Assembly: GCF_004682015.1 (NCBI RefSeq)
Contig: NZ_SMLM01000001.1
Coordinates: 1,178,001-1,242,000, forward strand
DNA length: 64,000 nt
Direction of reading: 5' to 3'
DNA from: Ramlibacter henchirensis
GTDB lineage: Bacteria; Pseudomonadota; Gammaproteobacteria; Burkholderiales; Burkholderiaceae_C
Shown here: positions 52,852-61,697 of the stretch, piece by piece
Layout of the letters: every line of letters starts with the position of its first letter
Numbering within the stretch: position 1 is the stretch's first letter
Translations under genes and position numbers: made by a program
The notes under the pieces: model-generated
The model's input: the letters and a program-made list of their open reading frames with translations, nothing else
What the model was told of the DNA's origin: nothing
Databases searched by the model: none

Positions 52852-54209
52852 CGCCCGATCGCGTGGTACTCGAAGCCCTGCTGGCGCAGGGACGGGTCGT
52901 ACAGGTTACGGCCGTCGAAAATCACCGGCTGTCGCATGGCCTTCTTCAGCGCGTCGAAGTTGGGGCTGCGGAAAGCCTGCCAGTCGGTGGTGATCACCAG
53001 CGCGTCGGCATCCTGCACGCATTCCATCGCGGTGTCGGCGTAGCGCAGGCGGTCCAGCATCGCGATGCGGCCGCTGAAGTCGTGCGCCAGCGTCTTTCTG
53101 GCCTGTTGCATGGCCACGGGGTCGTGTGCCATGACCTGGGCGCCGCGCTCCAGCAGCGCCTTGATCACGATGCGGCTCGGCGCTTCCCGCATGTCGTCGG
53201 TGTTGGGCTTGAAGGCCAGGCCCCAGAGGCCGAACAGCATGCCCCGGAGGTTGCTGCCGAAGCGGGTGTTGATCTTCTGCACCAGGATGTGTTTCTGCGC
53301 TTCGTTGACGGCTTCCACCGCCTCCAGGATGCGCAGATGGCGCCCATGGCAGGACGCGGTGCGGATCAGGGCCCGCACGTCCTTCGGGAAGCAGCTGCCG
53401 CCATAGCCGGTTCCCGCGTAGAGGAAGCTGTAGCCGATGCGCGGGTCGGCGCCCATGCCCTTGCGCACCTGCTCGATGTCGATGCCCGCTTCGCCCGCCA
53501 GGTTGGCCAGCTCGTTCATGAAGCTGATGCGCGTGGCCAGCATGGCGTTGGACGCGTACTTGGTCAGTTCCGCCGCCTTCAGGTCCATCATCAGCACGCG
53601 GTCCTGGATGCGGTTGAACGGCGCGTAGAGCCGCTGCAGCAGCTCACGCGCGCGCTCGCCCGCGGCCCCGGGGTCGGTGCCGATGACGATGCGGTCCGGC
53701 CGCATGAAGTCGTCGACCGCCGCGCCTTCCTTCAGGAACTCGGGATTGGACGCGACCGCGAAGGCGTCCGGCCCATGCGGCAGGTTGCGCGCCTGCAGCG
53801 CGTCGGCGATCGCATTGCGCACGCGGTCGCCGGTGCCCACCGGCACGGTGGACTTGGTCACCACCAGCTTGAAGCCCTGCATCCAGCGGCCGATGCTGTC
53901 CGCCGCCGAGAGCACCTGGCTCAGGTCGGCGCTGCCGTCCTCGGCCTGGGGCGTGCCCACGGCGATGAACTGCACCTGCGCATGTGCCACCGCCGCCTGG
54001 ACGTCGTTGCTGAAGGCGAGCCTGCCGGCGGCCCGGTTGCGGTCGACCACCTCCTGCAGCCCGGGTTCGTAGATCGGGATGCGGCCCGCATCGAGCTGGT
54101 CGATGCGGCGCGGGTCCATGTCGAACACGAGCACGTCGTTGCCCGCCTCGGCGAGGCACGCCCCGCTCACCAGGCCGACGTAGCCGGCTCCCATCACGGT
54201 GATGTTCAT
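52848..54209 (-). CDS. ugd: UDP-glucose 6-dehydrogenase
   Basis: A 453-residue NAD-dependent enzyme making UDP-glucuronate. The N-terminal NAD motif [26 protein letters not shown], the [12 protein letters not shown] and [21 protein letters not shown] segments, and the active-site Cys in [16 protein letters not shown] are all present. The UDP-binding C-terminal domain begins near [21 protein letters not shown]. Its place inside the operon says the glycan or glycoside made here needs UDP-glucuronate or a derived sugar. ATGA overlaps on both sides. Confidence 0.96.
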   Translation of the reverse strand: MNITVMGAGYVGLVSGACLAEAGNDVLVFDMDPRRIDQLDAGRIPIYEPGLQEVVDRNRAAGRLAFSNDVQAAVAHAQVQFIAVGTPQAEDGSADLSQVLSAADSIGRWMQGFKLVVTKSTVPVGTGDRVRNAIADALQARNLPHGPDAFAVASNPEFLKEGAAVDDFMRPDRIVIGTDPGAAGERARELLQRLYAPFNRIQDRVLMMDLKAAELTKYASNAMLATRISFMNELANLAGEAGIDIEQVRKGMGADPRIGYSFLYAGTGYGGSCFPKDVRALIRTASCHGRHLRILEAVEAVNEAQKHILVQKINTRFGSNLRGMLFGLWGLAFKPNTDDMREAPSRIVIKALLERGAQVMAHDPVAMQQARKTLAHDFSGRIAMLDRLRYADTAMECVQDADALVITTDWQAFRSPNFDALKKAMRQPVIFDGRNLYDPSLRQQGFEYHAIGR

Positions 54210-55291
54210 GGCGCGGTCTCCAGGTCCATCTCGAGGGCGTAGCCGACCAGCTGGGCGGCGCGGTGCGCCGCCGTGTGCTCGGCGAGGATGCGGCGGCGGG
54301 CGCGCTCGGCCATGGCCAGGCGGTCCTCCTCCGGCATGACGCGCAGCACGGCCAGCACGTCGGCGGCGCTGTCGGCCAGCACGATCTCTCGGCCGGGCAT
54401 GAGCAGCGTCTCCAGCCCGGCCCAGCGGTCGCTGATGATGGGCGTGCCGCAGGCGGCGGCCTCGAACAGGCGCACGCTGGGCGACCAGCCGGCCTGCACC
54501 ATGTCGGCCCGGGTGATGTTCAGGGTGAACCGCTGCCGGTTGTAGAAGGCGCGGTGCTCGGCCGGCGGCAGGTGCGGTTGGTACTGCACGTTGGCCGGCC
54601 AGGCGATCCAGGACGGGTACTGCGGCCCGGCCACGACGAAGCGTCCGTCCTGCCAGGCGCGCGCCGGCTGCAGCAGCAGCCGGTCGACGCCGGGCTGGCG
54701 GTCGTCGCTGTAGGTGCCCATGTAGCCCAGGTCCCACTGGGCGGGCTGCGGGTCGGGGTGATAGAGCTGCGGATCCACCGAGCAGTACAGCACCCGGGCG
54801 CAGGGCGAGCCGAACTCCTGCTCGAGGCGGCGCAGCGTGGGCCCGCCGGTGAACGACAGGTACATCGAGTAGCCCGCGATCTGGTCGGGCCGCAGGTACT
54901 CGTGGTCGCCGCGAGCCAGCTTGGCCAGCGTGACGGGCGTGTCGATGTCGTAGAAGGCCGTGAGGCCCCCGGCTTCGCGCTGGACCCACTCGCCCACCTG
55001 CACGCCCTGCGGCACGAAGGAGCCGACGACCACCAGGTCGGCCGTGCGCACTTCGTCGGCGAAGCGGTCGTGCAGTTCCTCCAGGCTGCCGTACAGCTCG
55101 GTGCGGCCGTAAGGCGGGGCGGGCAGGTCGCGGTGGCTGGCGTACCAGGGCACGTCCCGCTCGAGGAACAGCACGTCGTGGCCGGCCGCGTCGAGTTCGC
55201 GCACCAGGCCGCGGTAGGTCGTGGCATGGCCGTTGCCCCAGGACGAGGTGATGGACAGGCCGAGGATGACGATGGAAAGCTGGCGGGTCAT
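54206..55291 (-). CDS. CgeB-like glycosyltransferase, copy C
   Basis: A 361-residue GT-B fold glycosyltransferase of the CgeB-like type. N-terminus [35 protein letters not shown] (acceptor half). The C-terminal donor half has [26 protein letters not shown] and [22 protein letters not shown], the E-rich nucleotide-sugar motif of GT4-like enzymes. Shares the opening S-x-W-x-G-x-A-x-x-Y-R-G with the next two upstream genes, so it arose by tandem duplication. Donor sugar unknown. Confidence 0.85.
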   Translation of the reverse strand: MTRQLSIVILGLSITSSWGNGHATTYRGLVRELDAAGHDVLFLERDVPWYASHRDLPAPPYGRTELYGSLEELHDRFADEVRTADLVVVGSFVPQGVQVGEWVQREAGGLTAFYDIDTPVTLAKLARGDHEYLRPDQIAGYSMYLSFTGGPTLRRLEQEFGSPCARVLYCSVDPQLYHPDPQPAQWDLGYMGTYSDDRQPGVDRLLLQPARAWQDGRFVVAGPQYPSWIAWPANVQYQPHLPPAEHRAFYNRQRFTLNITRADMVQAGWSPSVRLFEAAACGTPIISDRWAGLETLLMPGREIVLADSAADVLAVLRVMPEEDRLAMAERARRRILAEHTAAHRAAQLVGYALEMDLETAP

Positions 55292-56385
55292 GTCGCTGTC
55301 TCCATCGTCCGGCCTTCCAGCACCGCATCGAGCTGCGCCGCACGGTGGTCGTAGGTGTGCTCGGCCAGCACGCGGCGGTAGGCCGCTTCGCCGACGGCGC
55401 GCGCCTTGTCCGTGTCGAGCGATTCCAGTTGGTGCGCCACTTCATCGCCATTGCGCGCCACCAGCATCTCGGCGCCGGGCTCGAAGAACTGCTCCAGTCC
55501 CTCCCACGCATCGGTGATCAAACAGGCCGCCGCACCTGCGGCCTCGAACACGCGCGTGGCCGGCGAGAAGCCGTAACGAGCCATGCTTTCGCGGCTGATG
55601 TTGAGCACGGCCAGCGGCGTGCAGTTGAACGCGTTGTGATCCGCGGTGAAGACGTGGCCCAGGTAACGAACGTTCGGCGGCATCGGCTTGTCCTGCCAGC
55701 CGCTGCCGCCGAGCAGGAAGCGGCGGCCGGGCAATGCGGCCGCGGCCCTCAGGAAGAACTCCTCGACGCGCGCCTCGCGGTCCGGCAGCCGGTTGCCCAG
55801 GAAACCGAGGTCGCCCTCGAACCGCGGCTCGGGCGCGACCGGGAAATGCGTCGTGGGGTCGAGCGCGTTGTAGATCGGGATGCAGTCGCGCGCGCCCAGC
55901 GCCTTGTAGGCGCTGCTGACCGGCTCGCCGCCGCCGTAGGTGAGCACCAGGTCGTAGCGCGGCACCAGCGGCCGCAGCGGGTCGTGCGCGTCGTGGTGCA
56001 TGCGGTCCAGCGTGGCCGGCGCGTCCACGTCCCAGTAGACGACCAGGGTGCCCGGCCCTTGAAGGTCCAGCACCGCGCGCTCCAGCAGCGCGTCGTGCAC
56101 GCCGACGCCGCTGGCCTTGACCACCAGGTCCGCGCCGCGCGCCTGCTCCACCGTGCGCAGCACTTCCGCTTCGCTTTCCGCCGAGTAGACGACCACCTTG
56201 GCCCAGGGCGGATCGTCCATGTCGCGATGCTTCTGGCGCTTGAAGGCGTCGGGCTCGTAGAAGGTGACGCGGTGGCCGCGCGCGTGCATCGCCCGCACGA
56301 TGCCGCGGTAGTAGGTGGCCGCGCCGTTCCAGTACGCGGAGACGAGGCTGCTGGCGAAAAAGGCGATGTTCATCCTGTTCTTCAT
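55288..56385 (-). CDS. CgeB-like glycosyltransferase, copy B
   Basis: A 365-residue paralogue of its neighbours: [41 protein letters not shown] at the N-terminus, and [56 protein letters not shown] toward the C-terminus. The acidic EGLE motif is kept while the preceding segment differs from the sister enzymes, in line with a different donor or acceptor. ATGA overlaps upstream (56382-56385) and downstream (55288-55291). Confidence 0.85.
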   Translation of the reverse strand: MKNRMNIAFFASSLVSAYWNGAATYYRGIVRAMHARGHRVTFYEPDAFKRQKHRDMDDPPWAKVVVYSAESEAEVLRTVEQARGADLVVKASGVGVHDALLERAVLDLQGPGTLVVYWDVDAPATLDRMHHDAHDPLRPLVPRYDLVLTYGGGEPVSSAYKALGARDCIPIYNALDPTTHFPVAPEPRFEGDLGFLGNRLPDREARVEEFFLRAAAALPGRRFLLGGSGWQDKPMPPNVRYLGHVFTADHNAFNCTPLAVLNISRESMARYGFSPATRVFEAAGAAACLITDAWEGLEQFFEPGAEMLVARNGDEVAHQLESLDTDKARAVGEAAYRRVLAEHTYDHRAAQLDAVLEGRTMETAT

Positions 56386-57503
56386 GCGTTGACTTCCCTT
56401 GCGGCTCGCGTCGGCGGAACCAGCTCCGCGTAGATGTCCAGCAGTTCGTCCACCCGCCGGGCGCAGCTGTGGCGGGCGAGGATGGTGCGCAGGCCGTGGT
56501 CGGCGAGCGAGCGGGCGAGGGCGGCATCGCCCAGCACCGCGCGCAGGTGCTCGCGCATCTCGCGGCCGTCGCGCGCAATGAGGAAATCAGCGCCGGGCTC
56601 GAACAGCCCTTCGCAGTCGTCCCAGGGCGCGGACACGAGCGGGATGCCGCAGGCCAGCGCCTCGAACACGCGGATGGTCGGGATGCCCGGCAGCGCCCGC
56701 ACGTAGGGCCGGCGCGGCACGTGCACCGTCGCGCCGTAACGCGCGAAGACCGCGGGCGCTTCGTAGTTGGGCAGCCAGCCGCCGTAGGAAATGCCGGCCT
56801 CGCGCAGGCTGTCCAGCGCATGGCCCGGGTAACGCACCCCATGCACGCGGGCCTGGAGGCCGAGGTCGCGCACGGGATTCAGCAGGAATTCATGGAGCTC
56901 CGCCGTGCGCTCCTCGTCGCCCCAGTTGCCGATCCAGACGAGGTCGCCATCGCGAAGCGATCCGCCCAGGGGTCTGAAGACTCGCGTGTCGGCCGCTTCA
57001 TGCCAGGTCCACGCCCGTTGGCACCAGCCGTGCCGGCGGTACAGGTCGCGGATCACCGAGCCGAACGCCAGCACGCCGTCGTAGTGGCGCAGGTCGTAGG
57101 CGGCCATGCTGTCCGGCTCGGTCACGCTGCGGTGGTGCGTGTCGTGGAACAGCAAGCGGTAGTGCGGATTGGCCGCGCGGTGCAGGCCGATGCGGCGCAC
57201 CAGCGCGTGCTCGTTCCATTCGTGCACCAGCACCAGGTCGGCGCCCGCCAGCGCCAGGTTCAGGTCGAGTTCGTCGGGCGAATAGCGGTGGCTGCGCAGG
57301 TGCGGATAGGCCTTTGCGAACGCGCGCAGCGGGGCCTCGCCGTGTTCGGCCACGAGGTTCTGAACGCTCCATGCGTTCGCCGGTTCGTACACCTCGACCT
57401 CGTGCCGGCGCGCGAGCAGCTCGCCGCAGATGCCGCGCAGGAAATGCGCGTTGCCGTGGTTCCAGTCCGAAACGAGGGAGTGGCAGAACAGGACTACACG
57501 CAC
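56382..57503 (-). CDS. CgeB-like glycosyltransferase, copy A
   Basis: A 373-residue glycosyltransferase. It opens MRVVLFCHSLVSDWNHGNAHFLRGICGELLARRHEVEVYEP, has VHEWNEHALVRRIGLHR and LLFHDTHHRSV in the first half, and PGIPTIRVFEALACGIPLVSAPWDDCEGLFEPGADFL in the donor-binding half. The FEALACGIPLVS motif is typical of GT4-type nucleotide-sugar binding. It overlaps the end of the upstream GT4 gene by ten bases. The three copies A, B and C probably add successive residues. Confidence 0.86.
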   Translation of the reverse strand: MRVVLFCHSLVSDWNHGNAHFLRGICGELLARRHEVEVYEPANAWSVQNLVAEHGEAPLRAFAKAYPHLRSHRYSPDELDLNLALAGADLVLVHEWNEHALVRRIGLHRAANPHYRLLFHDTHHRSVTEPDSMAAYDLRHYDGVLAFGSVIRDLYRRHGWCQRAWTWHEAADTRVFRPLGGSLRDGDLVWIGNWGDEERTAELHEFLLNPVRDLGLQARVHGVRYPGHALDSLREAGISYGGWLPNYEAPAVFARYGATVHVPRRPYVRALPGIPTIRVFEALACGIPLVSAPWDDCEGLFEPGADFLIARDGREMREHLRAVLGDAALARSLADHGLRTILARHSCARRVDELLDIYAELVPPTRAAREVNA

Positions 57504-58609
57504 TGCGCTTCCTCCAGTCGTGCCGATGCCAGTGCCGGCGCCAGGCCGGAGCAGGCGGACAGCCAGGCATCGGCCATGGCGCGCGAATGGAACTGCAGCG
57601 CTCGGGCGTGCGCGGCGGCGGCGAGGCGGCTTCGCTCGTCGGGGCGGGCGATCAGGTGCTGCAACGTGGCGCGCAGTGCGTCGTGGTCATCGGGCGCGAC
57701 GTACACCGCGGCGCTTCCCCAGACTTCGCGCAGGCTCGGGATGTCGCCCAGCACGAGCGCGCAGCCGGCGAGGGCGGCTTCGAGCGCCGAGAGGCCAAAG
57801 GGCTCGTAGCGCGCGGGCAGCGCATAGATCGAGGCTTGCGCCATCTGGCGTGCGATGCCGGGTGCCGAGAGCACGCCCAATGCCTGAACCCCACCCGGCA
57901 CGACTTCCTTGCCGTCCGGCCCATTGCAGGAGCCGGCGACGCACACCGGCCAGGCGAGTTCCGGCGCGACCGCCTGCAGCGCGGAAAGGTTCTTCGCCTC
58001 ATCCCAGAAGCGGCCGGCCGCGAACACGAAGGACCGCTTCGCGAGCGGGCGGAACAGTGCGGGATCGCGCCCGTTCGGCAGCACGATGCCTTCGACGCCG
58101 TAAAGCTCCTGCAGCGAGCGCAGCATCGAAGACGTGGGTGCGGCGACGAGATCGGCGCCACGCAGGCCGGCCGTGACGCGGCGCCGGTAGGTGTCCCATT
58201 CCGGCGGCGCGTCGCATCCGTGCACGGCACGCCACCACGATAGTACGCAGGAATGCCCCACGACGAGCCTGGGCGCGCGGAAGGGCAGGGCGCCGAATGC
58301 GAACTGGTTCAGGTGCACCAGCGCGGGCTGCAGCTTTTTCTCCAGCGAGAGCAGCCACTCGCCCGCGGCATCGACCTCGCGCCACGGATCGTGCATCCAT
58401 TCGAGCGCGAATCGGCTCTCATGCACTTCGACGCCTTCGCAGCCCCCGAGCATCTCGCGCTGGTGGGCCTCCACGGGCGCACCGAGCGTCGCGATGTGGA
58501 CCTCCAGGCCGCGCGATGCAAGCTGCCGGGCAAGTTCCGCTGCGTAGGTCCAGACGCCGCCCACCGTGTCCGCGGTCAGGAGGATCGAGGGCCGGTGCTC
58601 ACCGGCCAT
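57494..58609 (-). CDS. GT4-family glycosyltransferase
   Basis: A 371-residue retaining glycosyltransferase of the GT4 kind. Acceptor half: ILLTADTVGGVWTYAAELARQLASRGLEVHIATLG. Donor half: FVFAAGRFWDEAKNLSAL and the signature YALPARYEPFGLSALEAALAGCALVLGDIPSLREVWG (ExFGxxxxEAxA). Not part of the CgeB-like triplet. The start at 58609 overlaps the last codons of the oxidoreductase gene by 11 bases, indicating translational coupling. Confidence 0.9.
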   Translation of the reverse strand: MAGEHRPSILLTADTVGGVWTYAAELARQLASRGLEVHIATLGAPVEAHQREMLGGCEGVEVHESRFALEWMHDPWREVDAAGEWLLSLEKKLQPALVHLNQFAFGALPFRAPRLVVGHSCVLSWWRAVHGCDAPPEWDTYRRRVTAGLRGADLVAAPTSSMLRSLQELYGVEGIVLPNGRDPALFRPLAKRSFVFAAGRFWDEAKNLSALQAVAPELAWPVCVAGSCNGPDGKEVVPGGVQALGVLSAPGIARQMAQASIYALPARYEPFGLSALEAALAGCALVLGDIPSLREVWGSAAVYVAPDDHDALRATLQHLIARPDERSRLAAAAHARALQFHSRAMADAWLSACSGLAPALASARLEEAQCV

Positions 58610-59591
58610 AGATCCCGTCCATGGCCGTGGCGACCTGCACGATGGGTTCGATGCCGGCCTCGTAGCGCGCGCCGGCCGCCAGGCGCCGGGCCCAGTCGAG
58701 GATGGCGCGGCCGCCCCAGGCATCGGGCGGCTCCGCGAGCGGCGTGCGTTGCGTGCCGTGATAGCGCTCGGCGACGAAGTCGTAGAACGATCCGTCGCGG
58801 TTGCGCATCGCAGCGCCGCCGCGGGCGCCGTGGAAATGCGCTTCGATGATCGCGTCGCGGCCCATCGGAAGGTTCCACGAACAAGTCAGCCGCACGACCG
58901 TGCCGCCTTCGAGTTCGAGCTGGGCGATCGCGTAGTCCTCGACCTCGTCCTCGCCGGGAGCGAGAAGGCGCCCGTTGGCGTAGAGGCGGCTGCCCACGTT
59001 GTTCACCTGCGGAAAACCCAGCACCCACAGCGCCAGGTCCACCAGGTGGGTGCCCAGGTCGATGGCGCAGCCGCCGCCGGAGAGCTTGCGGTCGCGCGCC
59101 CAGCCCTTGTTCGGGCCATAGGCGTTGTGGAACACCAGGTCCACCGCGTAGACGGGCCCGAGTTCGCCCTCGACCACGCAGTTGCGGATGCGACGCATCG
59201 CTTCGGTGCAGCGATAGGAGAGATCGCAGCCGAGCAGGCGGTCGGCCTTGCGCGCCGCCTCGACGATCGCCGCGGTCTCCTGCGCGGTGCGCGCAAGAGG
59301 CTTCTGGCAGAACACGGCGATGCGGCGGTCGAGCAGGCGCAGCGATTGCTCGGCGTGCAACGCACTCGGCGTGGCGACCACCGCGCCGTCGAGTCCGAAT
59401 TCCAGGAGCTGGTCCAGCGTGTCGACCGTGGCCGCGCCCGGCGCGATCTCGCGCACGCGTGCCTGTGCTTGCGCAGAAGGGTCGGCGACCACGACGACTT
59501 CGCACGCGCGCTCACCGAGCAGTGCCTGCAGGCGGTGCTGGCCGATCCAGCCGAGGCCCAGGAAACCGAGGCGCGGCAGCGAGGCGGTCAT
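58599..59591 (-). CDS. Gfo/Idh/MocA-family oxidoreductase
   Basis: A 330-residue NAD(P)-dependent sugar or cyclitol dehydrogenase. Rossmann motif LGFLGLGWIGQHRLQALL; the family CQKPLARTAQET (EKP-like motif, here QKP) and GGCAIDLGTHLVDLALWVLG (GG...D..H..D) with catalytic-type Asp/His. This family includes myo-inositol dehydrogenases and UDP-sugar 3-oxidases. The glutamine in place of the common Glu (CQKPLA instead of CEKPLA) is a small deviation. Between an alcohol dehydrogenase and a glycosyltransferase, so it likely modifies a sugar or inositol unit. Confidence 0.88.
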   Translation of the reverse strand: MTASLPRLGFLGLGWIGQHRLQALLGERACEVVVVADPSAQAQARVREIAPGAATVDTLDQLLEFGLDGAVVATPSALHAEQSLRLLDRRIAVFCQKPLARTAQETAAIVEAARKADRLLGCDLSYRCTEAMRRIRNCVVEGELGPVYAVDLVFHNAYGPNKGWARDRKLSGGGCAIDLGTHLVDLALWVLGFPQVNNVGSRLYANGRLLAPGEDEVEDYAIAQLELEGGTVVRLTCSWNLPMGRDAIIEAHFHGARGGAAMRNRDGSFYDFVAERYHGTQRTPLAEPPDAWGGRAILDWARRLAAGARYEAGIEPIVQVATAMDGIYGR

Positions 59592-60541
59592 GCGGTCACC
59601 AGCGCTTTCATGAACCCGTCCGGCCGCGTGCGCGTGAGTTCCAGCGCCTCGCCCAGCCGGTCCAGCGGGAGTCGGTGCGTGTACAGCGGCCGCGGGTCCA
59701 ACACGCCGCGGGCCATCAGGTCGACCGCGGCGCGGATGCCTGCGATGTAGACCTGCGGATCGCGTTCGTGCGCGTTGATGACGTCCAGCCCGCGCCAGTT
59801 CCACAGCTGCACGTTCACCGATCGCATGCCGTCCTGGTGATAGCCCGCGATCACCAGGCGCCCTCGCTCGGCCGAGATTTCGCTGGCGAGTTGCAAGGGC
59901 CATTCCAGCCCGGTGCACTCGATGACGCGCTCGCAGAAGCGCCCGCCGGTGAGTTCCTTGACGCGCTCGATGACGCGGCAGTGGTCGTCCATCGGCACCG
60001 TCTCCTGCGCGCCGCACTGGCGGGCGAAATCCAGCGAGAAGGGGCGCCGCGAGATGGCGATCACACGCGCGCCGGCGTCGACCGCCAGCTGTGTCAGCAG
60101 CGCACCGAGGAAGCCGATGCCCACGATGGCCACGGTCTGGCCGGCGCGGATCTCGCTGCGCCGGAAGATGTTGACCGTGCAGCCGAGCGGCTCGCCCGGC
60201 ACGGCCTGGCCGTCCAGCGAGGCGGGCAGCGGAACCACCGCATCGGCCTTCGCAATGTCGTATTCGGCGTGCGCGCAGTAGCTCAGGGCCGCGACGCGGA
60301 CGCCCCTGGCAAGCCCGGTGACGCCTTCACCCACGGCGGCGATGCGGCCCCAGCCTTCGTGGCCCGGCGCGCCCGGCGCCTGCGGGTAGTCGAACCAGCT
60401 GCGGCCTTCCCACAGCGGCAGGCTGGACGCGCAGACGCCCGATCCTTCCAGCTGCAGCAGGACTTCACCGGGCCCGGGCTCCGGCTTCGGTGCGTCCTGC
60501 AGGATGGCCTGGCCGGGGGCGGAGATCACGCACGCTTGCAT
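59588..60541 (-). CDS. Zinc-type medium-chain alcohol dehydrogenase
   Basis: A 317-residue MDR-family dehydrogenase. Catalytic-zinc-type residues Cys (SGVCASSLPLWEG) and His-Glu (PGHEGWGRIAAVGEGV); nucleotide-binding GQTVAIVGIGFLGALLTQLAVDAGARVIAISRR. The structural-zinc four-cysteine lobe is absent, so it resembles cyclitol or polyol dehydrogenases that lack it, and it is shorter than the usual 340-350. ATGA overlap with the Gfo/Idh/MocA gene; 16 bases after the epimerase upstream. Substrate unknown, probably a sugar or cyclitol. Confidence 0.87.
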   Translation of the reverse strand: MQACVISAPGQAILQDAPKPEPGPGEVLLQLEGSGVCASSLPLWEGRSWFDYPQAPGAPGHEGWGRIAAVGEGVTGLARGVRVAALSYCAHAEYDIAKADAVVPLPASLDGQAVPGEPLGCTVNIFRRSEIRAGQTVAIVGIGFLGALLTQLAVDAGARVIAISRRPFSLDFARQCGAQETVPMDDHCRVIERVKELTGGRFCERVIECTGLEWPLQLASEISAERGRLVIAGYHQDGMRSVNVQLWNWRGLDVINAHERDPQVYIAGIRAAVDLMARGVLDPRPLYTHRLPLDRLGEALELTRTRPDGFMKALVTA

Positions 60542-60557
60542 CGGCGCTCCGTTGCTC

Positions 60558-61697
60558 TCAATGCGCACCCACCGCGGCGGCGGCCGGCGCGGGTTGCGGC
60601 ACGGCCATGGGCTTGCGATGCAGGGTGATCCAGTCGTACAGGCGCCCGACGCCTTCGCGCGCGGCCACCTTCTGCTTCCAGCCGGTGGCCTGCTGGAAGG
60701 CGCTCGTGTCGCTCACGTAATAACGCTGGTCGCCCGTGCGCCAGTCGTCGAACGCGAGCTGCGGGCGCTGCCCGTGCAGCGCCTCGATGCGGTCGATCAG
60801 GTCCAGCAGGCTGATGGCGTTGGACGGCCCGCCGCCGATGTTGAACGCGCGACCGGACAGCGTCTGCGCGTTCTGCTCGGCCAGCAGGAAGGCGTTGACG
60901 AGGTCCTCCACGAACAGCACGTCGCGCACCTGCTTGCCGTCGCCGTACAGCGTGATCGATTCGCCGCGCAGCGCGCGCAGGATGAAGTGCGCGACCCAGC
61001 CCTGGTCCTCGGTGCCGAACTGCCGCGGCCCGTAGATGCAGCTCATGCGGAACACCATGGTGCGCAGGCCATAGCTGCGGGCGTAGTCGAGCACGTACTG
61101 GTCGGCCGCGCCCTTGGAGCAGCCGTAGGGGCTGTGGAAATCCAGCGGCCGCGCTTCGGAGATGCCTCGTGCGCGCACGTGCGGGTCCGTCGGCTGGTAC
61201 TGCTGCCCCGCCGGCTGCAGCGCCAGGTCGGCGAGATCGCCGTAGACCTTGTTGGTGGAAGTCAGGAGCACGAAAGGCGGCGTGTGCTGCGCGCGCGCGG
61301 CCTCCAGCACGTTGAGCGTGCCCTGCGCGTTCACGAGGAAGTCCTCGCGCGGATCGTCCAGGCTGGTCGTCACCGCGACCTGGGCCGCGAAGTGGTAGAC
61401 CTGCGCGCAACCGGCGACTGCGCGCGACACGGCGCCCGCGTCGCGAACGTCGGCCACCATCACCTGCAACTGGTCACCGTGCTGTTCGCGCAGCCATTGC
61501 AGGTTCTGCTCCACGCCGGGGCGGCCGAGGTTGTCCAGGATGCGCACCTTGCGGCCCGAGGCCAGCAGGCGGTGCGCGAGGTTGCAGCCGATGAAGCCGG
61601 CGCCGCCCGTGATCAGGGTGGGGGCCGCCGCGGAACTGGGAACCTCCGCGCGGCGCGCTGCGGTGCGAGCCCCATCGGGCGGCCGTGCGGGGCTCAT
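60558..61697 (-). CDS. Extended SDR sugar-nucleotide epimerase, CDP-paratose 2-epimerase-like
   Basis: A 379-residue SDR enzyme. After a 27-residue extension comes LITGGAGFIGCNLAHRLLASGRKVRILDNLGRPG, then VYHFAAQVAVTTSLDDPREDFLVNAQGTLN, SSTNKVYGDL-like TSTNKVYGDLADL, and DFHSPYGCSKGAADQYVLDYARSYGL with the catalytic Tyr-x-x-x-Lys. These strings closely follow the CDP-paratose/tyvelose epimerase RfbE as I remember it. No CDP-sugar synthesis genes are seen, so the true nucleotide may differ. ATGA overlap with the upstream epimerase. Confidence 0.86.
   Translation of the reverse strand: MSPARPPDGARTAARRAEVPSSAAAPTLITGGAGFIGCNLAHRLLASGRKVRILDNLGRPGVEQNLQWLREQHGDQLQVMVADVRDAGAVSRAVAGCAQVYHFAAQVAVTTSLDDPREDFLVNAQGTLNVLEAARAQHTPPFVLLTSTNKVYGDLADLALQPAGQQYQPTDPHVRARGISEARPLDFHSPYGCSKGAADQYVLDYARSYGLRTMVFRMSCIYGPRQFGTEDQGWVAHFILRALRGESITLYGDGKQVRDVLFVEDLVNAFLLAEQNAQTLSGRAFNIGGGPSNAISLLDLIDRIEALHGQRPQLAFDDWRTGDQRYYVSDTSAFQQATGWKQKVAAREGVGRLYDWITLHRKPMAVPQPAPAAAAVGAH

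Noticed and set aside
54206..57503. CgeB-like proteins as spore-coat genes
   Set aside because: CgeB is named from Bacillus spores, but the organism signs are betaproteobacterial; the name reflects the fold only.
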